Positions 25,922 to 35,644 of a stretch of DNA of 64,000 nucleotides are shown one piece after another (the first letter of the stretch is position 1; every line of letters begins with the position of its first letter). The translations under genes and the position numbers were made by a program. The stretch comes from Azophilus sp965214305 (GTDB taxonomy: Bacteria > Pseudomonadota > Gammaproteobacteria > Pseudomonadales > Azotimanducaceae), in contig OZ243949.1 in the NCBI GenBank assembly GCA_965214305.1, positions 1,240,001-1,304,000 on the forward strand, in the 5' to 3' direction. Under the pieces are notes generated by a model. That model was not told where the DNA came from. It was given only the letters and a program-made list of their open reading frames with translations, and did no database searches.

Positions 25922-28795
25922 TTGGCCTTGTGGGAAAAGAGAAAACTCAGTCTTGCCGTGTCCGCCGCCTTGGCCACCGGTATCGGCACGGTACCCGCTG
26001 AGGAGCAGCCCAGAGCAATTGAGGAGGTCATTGTCACCGCCACCAAGCGGGCGGAATCCACCCAGGACATCGCGGTGTCCGTCTCGGCGCTGCAGGGGGA
26101 TGACCTCGACGCATTGCGTATTAGCAACTTTGACGACTACATCAAACACCTGCCCAATGTGGTGATGATGGGTGTCGGCCCGGGGCAAAGCGAAATCTAC
26201 ATTCGCGGCGCCGCCACCGAGCAATCGAAGAACACCATCGCCAGCGTCCAGGGCTCTTCGCCAGCCACCGCCCTGTATCTCGACGAACAACCGGTTTCCT
26301 TCGGCGGGCGCAATCTTGATATCTACGCCACCGACCTCAACCGCATCGAGGTACTGCCCGGCCCCCAAGGCACTCTGTTCGGCGCCAGTTCCCAATCCGG
26401 CACCGTGCGTTTGATTACCAACCGTCCCGACACCACCGCCTTCGCGGCCGGAGTCGATGTCGGCGCGGCCACCACCAAAGGCGGCGATCTCAGCAATTCC
26501 CAGGAAGCCTTCGTGAATATTCCGCTGTCGGACCAAGCGGCCGTGCGCATCGTCGGCTACCGCGACAACCAGGCCGGCTGGATCGACAACATCCTGAACG
26601 ATCCGGACAACGGCGGCTTTTCCCCGGTTATCGATCTGCTGAACCGCAACGACATCTCCGCCGCGCCGATCCACCCCGACAGCCCATTTGAAGCCGCCAA
26701 CAACAGCGCCTTGGTGGAGGACGACTTCAACGACGCCGACTATCTCGGCGGACGCCTGAGCCTGGTCTACGATCTCAACGAGGATTGGAGCCTGCTGGCG
26801 CAGCATGTGCAACAGTCGCTGGAAACCGATGGCGTCTTCGCCTATGACCCGAATCTCGACGGCACAACGAGCACCAACCGCTTCACCATGGACAGCACCG
26901 ATGACGACTTCGGCCTAACCATGCTCACCGTGGAAGGTCGGCTTGGCCTACTCGATCTGATCTATGCCGGTGGCTATCTCGATCGGGAGGTGGAAGCCTA
27001 TGTCGATTACACCGATTACACCAACGGCGGCGGCTACCAAGTCTATTACCTGTGCTCGAGCATACGCGATTTCGGCGGCGACGGCTTTGTGGGCCGAGGC
27101 GGCAGCGTCGGGTTAAGCGAGTGCCACGACCCGGAAGCGCAATATCGGGAGAGCACAGAAAATACCCGCATGACCCACGAATTTCGCATCTCCACGCCTC
27201 AAGAAAACCGCGGGCGGTTGACGGCGGGCCTGTTTTACGACGACCAGAAAACCAAGGGCATCGGCGCCTTTGAGGACGCCGCCACCCGCGACGACGGCGA
27301 CGGCGCCTGGCCCGCCCTGGCGTTGATCGGCGATGTTGGCGAGGGAACCAATTCCCCGGCCACGCCCTACAACCCCGGGGTGAGCTTCATCAACGACTAC
27401 AGCCGCGATATCGAACAGATTGCCGTTTTCGCCCACGCCGAGTTTGATATCTCGAACAAGGTAACGGCGAGCTTCGGCGCCCGCTGGTACGACCTGGACT
27501 TCGGTTTCAAGGGCGCGAGCAGCTTCTCCTTCGGTTGTAAATTCAGCGCCACGGAGTTGTGCGATTCCAGTGTGGCCAGAGGTGGCGCGGACCCGACCAG
27601 CCTGACCTCCGGCAACAACGTTACCGCACGGCTGCGCGCCCTTGGTGTGGGCACGCTCGACGCACTCATGACGGCGGGCCGGGAAAACTGCCGACCCGAA
27701 GTGCGCGACAGCAGCGCATGTCGCGGCGGCCTGTTCAGCCGGGGCATGGATTTCAGCGCGGCGGAGTCGCTTTACGCCGACATTCAAAACGGTTCCTTCA
27801 ACATTGACGACCTGAACGACGACGGCATCTTCAACGAATCCGACGTCATACTGCGCGCTTCCCTGGATTGGCGCCTAAACGACGACTTGCTCCTGTTCGC
27901 CACCTACGGCCAGGGATTCCGCCACGGGGTAACCAACCGCAACGCCGGTGTGACGGCGCGCAATTCGCGGGGGCTTGCCGCCTACGATGGTTATCGTGTG
28001 CCCGCCATCGCCGAAACCGACGAGTTGGAAAACTGGGAACTCGGCATGAAAGGCGACTTCCTGGACAACAGCTTGCGCCTGAATGCCACCGCCTATTACT
28101 CGGCAATATCCGACTTGCAGGTTTCACGCTTCGACCCGGTCAACGTCGCCTTTCTGGTGTTCATCGAGAATGTCGGCGATGCGGAAATTTTCGGCCTTGA
28201 CGCCGACTTCCTTTGGCTACCGACACCCAATCTGACGCTCTCGGGGGCCGTCGGCTTTATCGATACGGAAATCACCCGCATCAACGCCCAGTTGGAGGAG
28301 ATATCCGTCCCCGAAGGCAGCGAACTGCCGTTCAGCCCCGAATTCTCCGCCAGCCTGCGTGTGCGCTATGACTTCTTTGCGCTATTCGACGGCGCCACCA
28401 ATGCCTACGTCAGCACCAGCCTGAGTTATTCCGGCAGCAGCAAGTCGGGTATCGCCGGCAGCGCCCACTTCGTCGAGGACACCCTAGTACGCAGCCGCGG
28501 CAGAGGCTCCGGCCTCAAAATCGCCGACGAGGGCGGTGCTTTCGTCGGCGGTAACTGCGGCACCTACGACAGCCCCATCACCTGCAAAAATGGCCGCTAT
28601 ATCCAAGACAGCCATGTGCTGCTGGACATGGCCGTCGGCTTCGAGCGGGATAACTGGAGCGCCGAGCTCTTTGTCGACAACCTGGCCGACAAACGCGCGG
28701 AACTGCACATCGACACCTTGCAGTACGTACCCAAGGTGGTCACTAATCGGCCACGCACCATTGGGCTGCGGTTATCGTACGATTTCAAGGAGTAA
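25922..28795 (+). CDS. Large TonB-dependent outer-membrane receptor
   Basis: 957 residues from a TTG start with GGAGAG 7 bp upstream. A signal peptide (MALWEKRKLSLAVSAALATG, cleavage near VPA/EE) precedes a TonB box EEVIVTATKRAES. The plug has RIEVLPGPQGTLFGASSQSG. The barrel contains Asp-rich insertions, including DDLNDDGIFNESDVI, which looks like a calcium-binding loop, and several Cys residues in extracellular-type loops. The C-terminus RLSYDFKE carries the aromatic barrel pattern. The ligand is unknown. The next gene, a TPR-sulfotransferase, follows 3 bp after the stop and is likely co-translated; such pairs recur in marine proteobacteria. Confidence 0.9.
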   Translation: MALWEKRKLSLAVSAALATGIGTVPAEEQPRAIEEVIVTATKRAESTQDIAVSVSALQGDDLDALRISNFDDYIKHLPNVVMMGVGPGQSEIYIRGAATEQSKNTIASVQGSSPATALYLDEQPVSFGGRNLDIYATDLNRIEVLPGPQGTLFGASSQSGTVRLITNRPDTTAFAAGVDVGAATTKGGDLSNSQEAFVNIPLSDQAAVRIVGYRDNQAGWIDNILNDPDNGGFSPVIDLLNRNDISAAPIHPDSPFEAANNSALVEDDFNDADYLGGRLSLVYDLNEDWSLLAQHVQQSLETDGVFAYDPNLDGTTSTNRFTMDSTDDDFGLTMLTVEGRLGLLDLIYAGGYLDREVEAYVDYTDYTNGGGYQVYYLCSSIRDFGGDGFVGRGGSVGLSECHDPEAQYRESTENTRMTHEFRISTPQENRGRLTAGLFYDDQKTKGIGAFEDAATRDDGDGAWPALALIGDVGEGTNSPATPYNPGVSFINDYSRDIEQIAVFAHAEFDISNKVTASFGARWYDLDFGFKGASSFSFGCKFSATELCDSSVARGGADPTSLTSGNNVTARLRALGVGTLDALMTAGRENCRPEVRDSSACRGGLFSRGMDFSAAESLYADIQNGSFNIDDLNDDGIFNESDVILRASLDWRLNDDLLLFATYGQGFRHGVTNRNAGVTARNSRGLAAYDGYRVPAIAETDELENWELGMKGDFLDNSLRLNATAYYSAISDLQVSRFDPVNVAFLVFIENVGDAEIFGLDADFLWLPTPNLTLSGAVGFIDTEITRINAQLEEISVPEGSELPFSPEFSASLRVRYDFFALFDGATNAYVSTSLSYSGSSKSGIAGSAHFVEDTLVRSRGRGSGLKIADEGGAFVGGNCGTYDSPITCKNGRYIQDSHVLLDMAVGFERDNWSAELFVDNLADKRAELHIDTLQYVPKVVTNRPRTIGLRLSYDFKE

Positions 28796-28798
28796 CGG

Positions 28799-30880
28799 CT
28801 GAGCGAGATTCGCCGCCTAATTCAAGCGGCCCGGCTTGACGAAGCGGTCGCCGCCGCACGGGCACGGCTCAATGCGGGCCTGGCGGGGCAAGAGCGTCTC
28901 GACACCCTTTACCTGCTCGCCGTGGCACAGCGCCTGGGCAACCGGAGCCGGGAGGCATTGGCAACGCTGGACCAATTGCTGCGCGAGTACACCGCATACC
29001 CCCGCGCCTGGCAGGAGCGCGGCCATATACACAAAGCGCAAGGCGATGACGCCAGCGCCTTGCATGCCTACGCCAAAGCCGTCGAACTGAACCCCGCCCT
29101 GACCGCGAGTTGGCGCTCGCTGGCCGAGATACATGGCCGCGGCGGTGCCCCGGAGCGGGCCCGGCAAGCCCGCGAGCGCCTAGGATGGCTTGAACGGCTA
29201 CCACCGCAACTCAGACAGGTCACCGACCTGACCCACGAACAACAACTCCACCAAGCCGAACAACTCTGCCGGCGTTTTTTGAAGCGCAACAAAGACCATA
29301 TTGAGGCCATGCGGCTGCTGGCCGAGATCGGTGTGCGCCTGAAAATCTACGACGACGCCGAATTCCTGCTGGAAAGTTGCGTCGAATTTGCGCCGAACCA
29401 CCTGCAAGCCCGCATCGACTACGCCAACCTATTGATTCGCAAAACGAAGTTTGAGCAGGCACGGGCACAGGCCGAATGGCTGCTGGCCACGCAGCCGGAC
29501 AACGCGAACTTCAAGACCATCTTGGCAACCACCCTGGTCGGGCTTGGGTGCTTTGACGAGGGCATCGCCCTATATCGGGAGGTGCTGGCCCGGCTCTCCA
29601 ACCAACCGCCAGCGACGGACGCCGACGCATCGCCCGAGCCCGGTACCACCGACGGCAACCTCGACGCACCCTCAAGTAGCACGGCAACCGCCTCCGGGGC
29701 ATACAGGGCGCGGTGCGGCGAGTTACATCTGCTTATCGGCCATGCGCAAAAGACCATCGGTTCACTCGACGAGGCCATCGAGTCCTATCGCCAAGCCTAC
29801 CGCTTGCGCCCGGACTATGGCGATGCGTTTTGGAGCCTGGCCAACATCAAAACCTATCATTTCACCGCCGCCGAAATCGAGCACATTGGGTGCCGCGAAC
29901 AAGCGCCAAGCATCGCCAAGAACGACCGCATCCACCTATGCTTCGCCGCCGGCAAGGCTCACGAGGACGGCGGCCAATACGATGACTCGTTCGCTTACTA
30001 TCAGCGGGGCAATGCACTTAAGCTGGCGCAATCCGGCTACCGGCCGGAAATCAACGAAAGCCGCGTTCAGGCGCAGCTGAGGTTCTGCACCGCCGATCTG
30101 TTTGAACGCCGGCAGGGCCTCGGCTACCAATGCCAAGACCCGATTTTCATCGTCGGGCTGCCGCGTGCCGGTTCCACCCTGCTCGAACAAATTCTCGCCT
30201 CGCACAGCCAAGTGGACGGCACCATGGAATTGCACAATATCCTGGCGCTGGCGCAACGGCTGCGCGGGCGGCAGGCGGAAAAACAGTCCCGCTATCCGCG
30301 CATACTCCATGAACTCGACGACGACTACTGGCATCGCTTCGGGGCACGGTACATTGAGCAAACCCGTGCTTATCGCGGCAGCGCACCCTTCTTTGTCGAC
30401 AAGATGCCCAACAACTTCATGCACATCGGCCTAATTCGCCTGATCCTGCCCCAAGCCAAGATCATCGACGCCCGCCGCCATCCCATGGCCTGTTGCTTCG
30501 GTTGCTTCAAGCAATTGTTCGGCGAGGGCCAGGAATTCACCTACGGCCTAACCGAGGTGGGCCGCTACTACCGCAGCTATGTACGTCTCATGGAGCACTG
30601 GGACGAGGTGCTGCCCGGCTCTGTGTTGCGCGTTCAACACGAGGACCTGGTGGATGATCTCGACGGCCAAGTGCGGCGCATGCTGGATTTCTGCGGCCTG
30701 CCTTTTGAGGAAAGCTGCCTGCACTTCCACCGGACCGAGCGCAACATCCGCACCCCCAGTGCCGAACAGGTGCGGCAACCCATCTACCGCGACGGCCTTG
30801 AGCAGTGGCGACACTTTGAACGGCACCTGGCACCGCTCCGGGAAAGTTTGGGCGCTGATCTGTTGACAAGCCAGCCGTGA
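28799..30880 (+). CDS. TPR-repeat sulfotransferase family protein, probable CTG start
   Basis: About 693 residues. AAGGAG, inside the last codons of the receptor gene, is 6 bp before a CTG at 28799; the frame from there (SEIRRLIQAARLDEAVAAAR) is clearly TPR-like. The first standard start, GTG at 28922, would cut off a TPR helix pair. TPR units fill roughly the first 400 residues. The C-terminal sulfotransferase domain has the PAPS 5'-phosphosulfate loop FIVGLPRAGSTLLEQ and the 3'-phosphate region KIIDARRHPMAC. It probably transfers sulfate from PAPS, or works with the neighbouring receptor; the acceptor is unknown. Confidence 0.85.
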   Translation: MSEIRRLIQAARLDEAVAAARARLNAGLAGQERLDTLYLLAVAQRLGNRSREALATLDQLLREYTAYPRAWQERGHIHKAQGDDASALHAYAKAVELNPALTASWRSLAEIHGRGGAPERARQARERLGWLERLPPQLRQVTDLTHEQQLHQAEQLCRRFLKRNKDHIEAMRLLAEIGVRLKIYDDAEFLLESCVEFAPNHLQARIDYANLLIRKTKFEQARAQAEWLLATQPDNANFKTILATTLVGLGCFDEGIALYREVLARLSNQPPATDADASPEPGTTDGNLDAPSSSTATASGAYRARCGELHLLIGHAQKTIGSLDEAIESYRQAYRLRPDYGDAFWSLANIKTYHFTAAEIEHIGCREQAPSIAKNDRIHLCFAAGKAHEDGGQYDDSFAYYQRGNALKLAQSGYRPEINESRVQAQLRFCTADLFERRQGLGYQCQDPIFIVGLPRAGSTLLEQILASHSQVDGTMELHNILALAQRLRGRQAEKQSRYPRILHELDDDYWHRFGARYIEQTRAYRGSAPFFVDKMPNNFMHIGLIRLILPQAKIIDARRHPMACCFGCFKQLFGEGQEFTYGLTEVGRYYRSYVRLMEHWDEVLPGSVLRVQHEDLVDDLDGQVRRMLDFCGLPFEESCLHFHRTERNIRTPSAEQVRQPIYRDGLEQWRHFERHLAPLRESLGADLLTSQP

Positions 30881-30995
30881 ATCCATCGCACAGCAGGGCT
30901 CAGGGCTGCCCGCTTATCTCACCAAGCCGCTGACACGCGAAACAATGCCGGATTCCCGGAAAGAGTGGGCCTTTGGGGCTTCCCTTGCGGTGCGT

Positions 30996-31460
30996 TCAGT
31001 TCGCTCGCAAGATGCCGTGGGGATGAGAAGCGTCAGCGGCGGCCAACCGTCCCTTGGCGGTTTCGCGCGCCGCAGCGTTGCTCGAAGCATCCAGGTGCTC
31101 CAAGCTGTATCGGACAGGGGCCCTGCCGTCCGCGTTTTCGCCAAGCCATCGCGAGACCCATTGCTTTACGTTATCGGACTGTAGGTCCGCCGCCATATTT
31201 TTGGACTTGTCCACCTTGTTCATGAAGGCGATGCACGACTTGATGTCCACTTCGTCATCTGGGCAACGAGCGCGATAGACGGACAGAGCACAATGGACAG
31301 TTCGCCGGAAGGTGTCAGTTGTTCGATGATCCTTAACGAGATGCGCGTCTTCCCAGTGCCGCAAGGCAGAATGATTCTGCCCCGAGACTCGCCCCTCGGC
31401 AGACCACCGCTTTCCGAGCGTTCCTGTTCCTTGAGTATGCGGACGCTTGTTGAGACGGCT
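30996..31460 (-). pseudogene. Remnant of a superfamily II helicase (restriction/defence type)
   Basis: On the minus strand, one frame has GRIILPCGTGKTRISLRIIE and VLCPSIALVAQ (Walker A and motif Ia of DEAD/DEAH helicases). A second frame then has VDIKSCIAFMNKVDKSKNMA and YSLEHLDASSNAAARETAKG, a region that lies far downstream of the Walker motif in large restriction-type helicases. The pieces are joined by a large internal deletion with a frame change, and helicase motifs V and VI are absent. The gap 30881-31555 contains this remnant and nothing else supported. It marks a lost defence or mobile-element gene. Boundaries are approximate. Confidence 0.65.
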
Positions 31461-31555
31461 TCGTTTTGCATACCGGATTTGGTCTGCAGCCACGAAACGG
31501 CTATGGTGAGGGGCAATGGCTTGAGGACGGCACCATGCAAGATGCAACGGGATTG

Positions 31556-34132
31556 TTAGGAGCCCCCGCCATAGTAAAAACGAAGGCGCCAGCCGGTGAG
31601 GCTGCCGGTGTCGGCGGCGGCAATGTCGGCAACGTGCAACGTCCATGTGCCGTTGGGGTTCTCCCCATAGAAAGCGTTACTGAGCAAACGCCAGTCCTGG
31701 AAATCCGAGTAGCCGTCCAAGGCGGAATTTAAGGGTGCGTTAATCAGGCTGGCCGTGCCGGCGGGCGAGCTCAGGGTTAGGCCCAAATCCAGGGTGTTGC
31801 TGTGTTCCACGGCAATCTCCAGCACAACGGCCTCGATGCGTGCGCCAGCGGGCAGGCCGGCAACCTCCCGGGTGTCGCTCAGGCCCGCGCCGTCCGCATC
31901 GGGAATCGCCAGCGGTTTGGTAGCCGTGGCGGCAGCGAACCATGCCGATTCCACGAATGTCCCCAGGCTGTCGGGGGTATAAGTCTCCGCCATCTCGACG
32001 GCGGCATCGACATCCACGGCACCAAAACCGTACCAGTTGTGGAAGTCGAAACCGGCGGCGTTACTCTGCCAGGCGTGTTGGGCGATGTATGGGGTGCCGT
32101 TGAAGGCGGCTCGCACCTCGGCGATGTCGGGGTCGATCTTACGCGCGGTGCTGGCCAAGATGTGCTTGATATCGCGCCAAGTGAGTTGCGGGTTGACGCC
32201 CAGCAGAATGGCGACCGCGCCCGCCACGGCGGGGGCCGCCGAGGATGTGCCACCGAACCCGCTGACGTAGTCGCCGTCGCGGTTGAGCGGGTGATCGCTC
32301 GACAGCCGATTCTCGGGTAACAGGCTGTAGCCCGCGAGTCGGCCGGCCTGATCGGTGGTAATCATGGCGGGAGAGGCATTGCCGTCATCCTCATCGGACG
32401 GGCCGACGACCCAGAGGTTGGCGCCGGCGGCAGAGTAGCTTGACTTGAGGCCATCGGCGTTGAAAGCGCCCACGACGATCGGCCAGGGGATGTTCTGATC
32501 CGGATCCGAGTTGGCACCGATGCAGCCCAGTTCCCGGTTGAACGGATGTGCTCCGTCACAATCCGCAAAGAAGTTCCCCGCCGCCTTAACATAGAGTGCG
32601 CCACGGCCTTGGCGCAGCTGCGTTACGCCCATTTGCAGGGCGCGAGCGATCTCCTCGCGCGCATTCTCCGCCCCCACCCCGACGTAGCCGAAACTCATGT
32701 TGAACAGATCCACACTAGCTGAATCCGGGTCGCGGTCACTGCCGCCAAGGCTGCGCAACATCGCAATTTCCGCCGCATCGTCCCCATCCATGCCCTCCCC
32801 GCCGATGGCTTCCAGCGGATTGAATCCCACCAAGGTGACACCCGGCGCCACGCCGCGCCCGCCGAGGCCGTTGTTCGCCGTCGCCGCGATGATGCCGGCC
32901 ACACTGGTACCGTGGTCACCGAGCGTCATGAAGTTGAACGGGTCGGTGCGCGAGGTACCGGGCCGCGCTTCGTGCGCGAAGTTGAACGAGCCGCCCGATG
33001 CGGTGCTAGCGGCCAGGTCCGGATGGCAGATCTCAAGCCCCGAGTCGATAACGGCAACTTTCACACCGGCCCCATCGCGACCCGCCTCGATTGTCGAGCG
33101 CATGTGCAGGTCGGCCCCGGCCTGGCCACCACGGTCGGAAAACGCGGCCTGGCCGGTGTTCCCCAGGTGCCACTGCTCGGCGAACAAGGGGTCGCCACCG
33201 CCCGTCGGCATTCTCTCGGGTGCCACGCAACGCACCGCAACCTGGCCCGCGGCGTCGGTCGCAAAACCGATGACGGCCAGATTGTCATACTGCCCGCCGA
33301 TCTCGAACGGATCGGGTGCCGAGCCGAGCCAAGCTCGCAGGAAGTAGTTGCGTTGCGGCTCAAGTTGCTCAAGCGGCAACTGAAATACGCGCAGGTTGGC
33401 TAAAAAGAAATCAAGCGGATCGTCGGAAGGGACGATCTCACAGGCCGAACTGGACAGTGCCTGGGCGCCGATCTGCGGATCGGGGGACGGTGCGTAGCAA
33501 GCCTCGATGCTGCGTGCATCGGCGGTGAAGGTGGGATCCGTGGACCACTCCGCGACCAATGCCACCGGCTCCCGCACTGCGGCGGGCACCACCGCGGCGA
33601 CCGTAAAACGCACATCGTCTTCGGTTACGCCGAGGCCGAGCGGCAGCAATTGCGACTCGGGTTCGGCCGCGAGGTTATCGTCGTCGAACGATTCGTCATC
33701 GGCGAACTTGTCCACGGTCGCCGCTTCGCCATCCTGGATGGTGAGCGAAACGGTGGCGGCGGCAGCCGGGCTCGCATAGCCCGTGATCGAGCCCAGGCTA
33801 ACCTCAATGGTTTCATCGCCTTCCTTGTCGAAATCCCGGTAGATATCGATCTCGGCTGTTGCGGTGCGCGACCCCGCTGGCAGCCTAAGTACATCGATAT
33901 CCACCGCGTAGTCGCTGCCTCGGGCGGCCGAACCGGCAAAGTTCAGGGCTGCGCTAATGGGCTGCGCGGTGGGCGCGTCGAGCCCCAGGCGCAGTTCGAC
34001 CTTGGGGTTCTCCGCCTCCCGAACGCTCAGGTCCCCGGAGACGGTCAAGGATAGCGTCGACGGTGTCGGCGACCCGCCGCCGCAACCGCCGATAGCCAGC
34101 ATGCACAGAGCCGTGATCGACCGGCGCCTCAT
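31556..34132 (-). CDS. Lipoprotein subtilisin-like serine protease with Calx-beta and P domains
   Basis: 858 residues from the ATG at 34132 (a TTG two codons earlier would number 860; numbers here use 860). The signal ends at lipobox LAIGGC (Cys19), so it is a surface or periplasmic lipoprotein. Residues 30-135 resemble a Calx-beta domain (Ca-binding, DKEGDETIEVSL). The S8 catalytic triad is Asp365 (VAVIDSGLE), His409 (GDHGTSVAG) and Ser632 (GGTSSAAPAVAG); the oxyanion Asn is in KAAGNFF. The last 120 residues form a P/proprotein-convertase domain (NPNGTWTLHVAD). Its start overlaps the upstream stop as ATGA, so translation is coupled. No classical propeptide is evident between the lipobox and Calx-beta parts. 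Confidence 0.9.
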   Translation of the reverse strand: MRRRSITALCMLAIGGCGGGSPTPSTLSLTVSGDLSVREAENPKVELRLGLDAPTAQPISAALNFAGSAARGSDYAVDIDVLRLPAGSRTATAEIDIYRDFDKEGDETIEVSLGSITGYASPAAAATVSLTIQDGEAATVDKFADDESFDDDNLAAEPESQLLPLGLGVTEDDVRFTVAAVVPAAVREPVALVAEWSTDPTFTADARSIEACYAPSPDPQIGAQALSSSACEIVPSDDPLDFFLANLRVFQLPLEQLEPQRNYFLRAWLGSAPDPFEIGGQYDNLAVIGFATDAAGQVAVRCVAPERMPTGGGDPLFAEQWHLGNTGQAAFSDRGGQAGADLHMRSTIEAGRDGAGVKVAVIDSGLEICHPDLAASTASGGSFNFAHEARPGTSRTDPFNFMTLGDHGTSVAGIIAATANNGLGGRGVAPGVTLVGFNPLEAIGGEGMDGDDAAEIAMLRSLGGSDRDPDSASVDLFNMSFGYVGVGAENAREEIARALQMGVTQLRQGRGALYVKAAGNFFADCDGAHPFNRELGCIGANSDPDQNIPWPIVVGAFNADGLKSSYSAAGANLWVVGPSDEDDGNASPAMITTDQAGRLAGYSLLPENRLSSDHPLNRDGDYVSGFGGTSSAAPAVAGAVAILLGVNPQLTWRDIKHILASTARKIDPDIAEVRAAFNGTPYIAQHAWQSNAAGFDFHNWYGFGAVDVDAAVEMAETYTPDSLGTFVESAWFAAATATKPLAIPDADGAGLSDTREVAGLPAGARIEAVVLEIAVEHSNTLDLGLTLSSPAGTASLINAPLNSALDGYSDFQDWRLLSNAFYGENPNGTWTLHVADIAAADTGSLTGWRLRFYYGGGS

Positions 34133-34716
34133 CGCCAACGCATCCGTGGCGCACGCAACCGCAAGGCCGCATCGGGCTGGCCGGGCAGGTTGCGCACACG
34201 CGCTGCGGCCTCGGCGGGTTGCAGATCCCGGGGAAGACTGACGATCGCGAAGCCGAGCGATTCGAAAACCGCAACGCCGGTCGCATCGACCGCATCGGTC
34301 ACGGCCTCAAGATCGAGGCTCTCGTTGAGTTCGATGCGCAAACTCGCGGACAATTCCGCAAAGGTACGCCGGGCCGGGTCGAAGGCGAGCCAAGTGTGAC
34401 CGCCATCGAAGGGTATGGTGGCCCTGAAGGTCTCGCCTTCAAAGGTAACAACGATGGTTTGTTGTGAAGCGGTGGGGAAGGTCCGCACGGACAATCCATC
34501 AATCGGTGATTGCGGCCCTGTGCCGTTCAACAGGTGCTCGTGGGAAGGCAGCAACACCAGTTCACGGCCTTGCGCCTCGACCCGGTGGAGCCCGTCGTCC
34601 GCCAGCACCGCTTTGGATGCGTTCTGAGCGTTCGCGGCAAGGCACCACAAAATGACCAGACAGAGACCGACAGCCGCCACCGGATTACCGAACTTGGCTC
34701 TACCTTGGCTATACAT
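34129..34716 (-). CDS. Secreted protein, probable stand-alone subtilase propeptide or inhibitor
   Basis: 195 residues from the ATG at 34716, which starts a good signal peptide (VAAVGLCLVILWCLAANAQN); an upstream in-frame start at 34824 would place 36 residues before it. The C-terminal 50 residues (AVFESLGFAIVSLPRDLQ then VRNLPGQPDAALRLRAP) resemble the end of I9-type propeptides of S8 proteases. It overlaps the protease start by ATGA. Propeptides are normally part of the protease; here the two appear split into coupled genes. It may act as an intramolecular chaperone or inhibitor in trans; this is inference. Confidence 0.6.
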   Translation of the reverse strand: MYSQGRAKFGNPVAAVGLCLVILWCLAANAQNASKAVLADDGLHRVEAQGRELVLLPSHEHLLNGTGPQSPIDGLSVRTFPTASQQTIVVTFEGETFRATIPFDGGHTWLAFDPARRTFAELSASLRIELNESLDLEAVTDAVDATGVAVFESLGFAIVSLPRDLQPAEAAARVRNLPGQPDAALRLRAPRMRWR

Positions 34717-34784
34717 CGCCCGGATGCTCCATGATCCAATGGCACTGTAGCTTGCACTTTTCGACCGACGGATGCCAGCCACCA

Positions 34785-34817
34785 GGAGCCTGCGCCTTAG
34801 CAAGTCGCGAGAGCGTT
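34785..34817. repeat. Repeat family A copy
   Basis: AGGAGCCTGCGCC followed by AAGTCGCGAGAGCG matches the family A consensus, upstream of the secreted-protein gene and before the SDR stop. It lies between two minus-strand genes. Confidence 0.6.
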
Positions 34818-34857
34818 GAGACAAAGAACAAAAAGCCGATGCCGGGTATCGGTTCGT

Positions 34858-35616
34858 TCAATCCACCATGCTGTAACCACCGCTGACGCTCACCACCTGA
34901 CCGGTCACCCAGGCGGTCGCGTCCGAGGCGAGGAACACCACCATCGGCGCCACGTCCCGAGGCAAGCCCATGCGCCCGAGCGGGTACTGACGCTCAATCT
35001 TGGTGCGGTTGGCTTCAAGCCAGGCCCGGTCGCTGTGCGAGGTTTCGAGCATCCCGAACGCCACCACGTTGGCACGCACACCGGAGCGGCCGAGTTCCTT
35101 GGCAATGGATTTGGTGAAGGCGACCGCCGAAGCGCCGGTGGCGGCTTTCACCGCAAGGTAGGACTCGCCCACCCGCGCCGAGTCACCAACGATATTGACA
35201 ATGCGTCCGTCGCCTTGGCGCACCATGTGCTTGGCGGCGGCGTGGCAACTATTGATGATGCCGTAATGGCAGACATCGGTTTGCGCCTTCCATTGCTCGG
35301 GCGTGCTCTCGACAAAGCGCTTTTGAATGACGAGCCCGGCGTTATTCACAAGAATGTGCAGCGCACCTTCGTCCGCGACCAGGCGATCGACCATGGCGGC
35401 GACCGCGCCATGGTCGGTGACATCGCCGGCGTAGGCGCGCGCCTGCCCTCCGGCCTCGCTGATTTCCGTGACCAGCCGCTCCGCCTCATCGTTGCCGCCA
35501 CGGTGGTTGACGGCCACAAAGGCCCCCTCCGCCGCCAGCATTCTGGAAATTTCGGCACCCACATCCCGGGCCCCGCCCGTCACGAGGGCAACCTTACCCG
35601 CTAATCCCAAGTTCAT
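34858..35616 (-). CDS. Short-chain dehydrogenase/reductase (SDR)
   Basis: 252 residues. The cofactor loop VTGGARDVGAEI is at residues 12-23, NNAG is near 91, and the catalytic pair is Tyr and Lys in ESYLAVKAATG with Ser in IVGDSARVG. The C-terminal DATAWVTGQVVSVSGGYS is typical of classical SDRs. Residues following the second strand (VNHRGGN) are compatible with NADPH. The substrate is unknown. It is the first gene after the sox operon and separated from it by a family C element. Confidence 0.9.
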   Translation of the reverse strand: MNLGLAGKVALVTGGARDVGAEISRMLAAEGAFVAVNHRGGNDEAERLVTEISEAGGQARAYAGDVTDHGAVAAMVDRLVADEGALHILVNNAGLVIQKRFVESTPEQWKAQTDVCHYGIINSCHAAAKHMVRQGDGRIVNIVGDSARVGESYLAVKAATGASAVAFTKSIAKELGRSGVRANVVAFGMLETSHSDRAWLEANRTKIERQYPLGRMGLPRDVAPMVVFLASDATAWVTGQVVSVSGGYSMVD

Positions 35617-35644
35617 TTCCGCAACGCCTCCTATGCTGTTGCCC

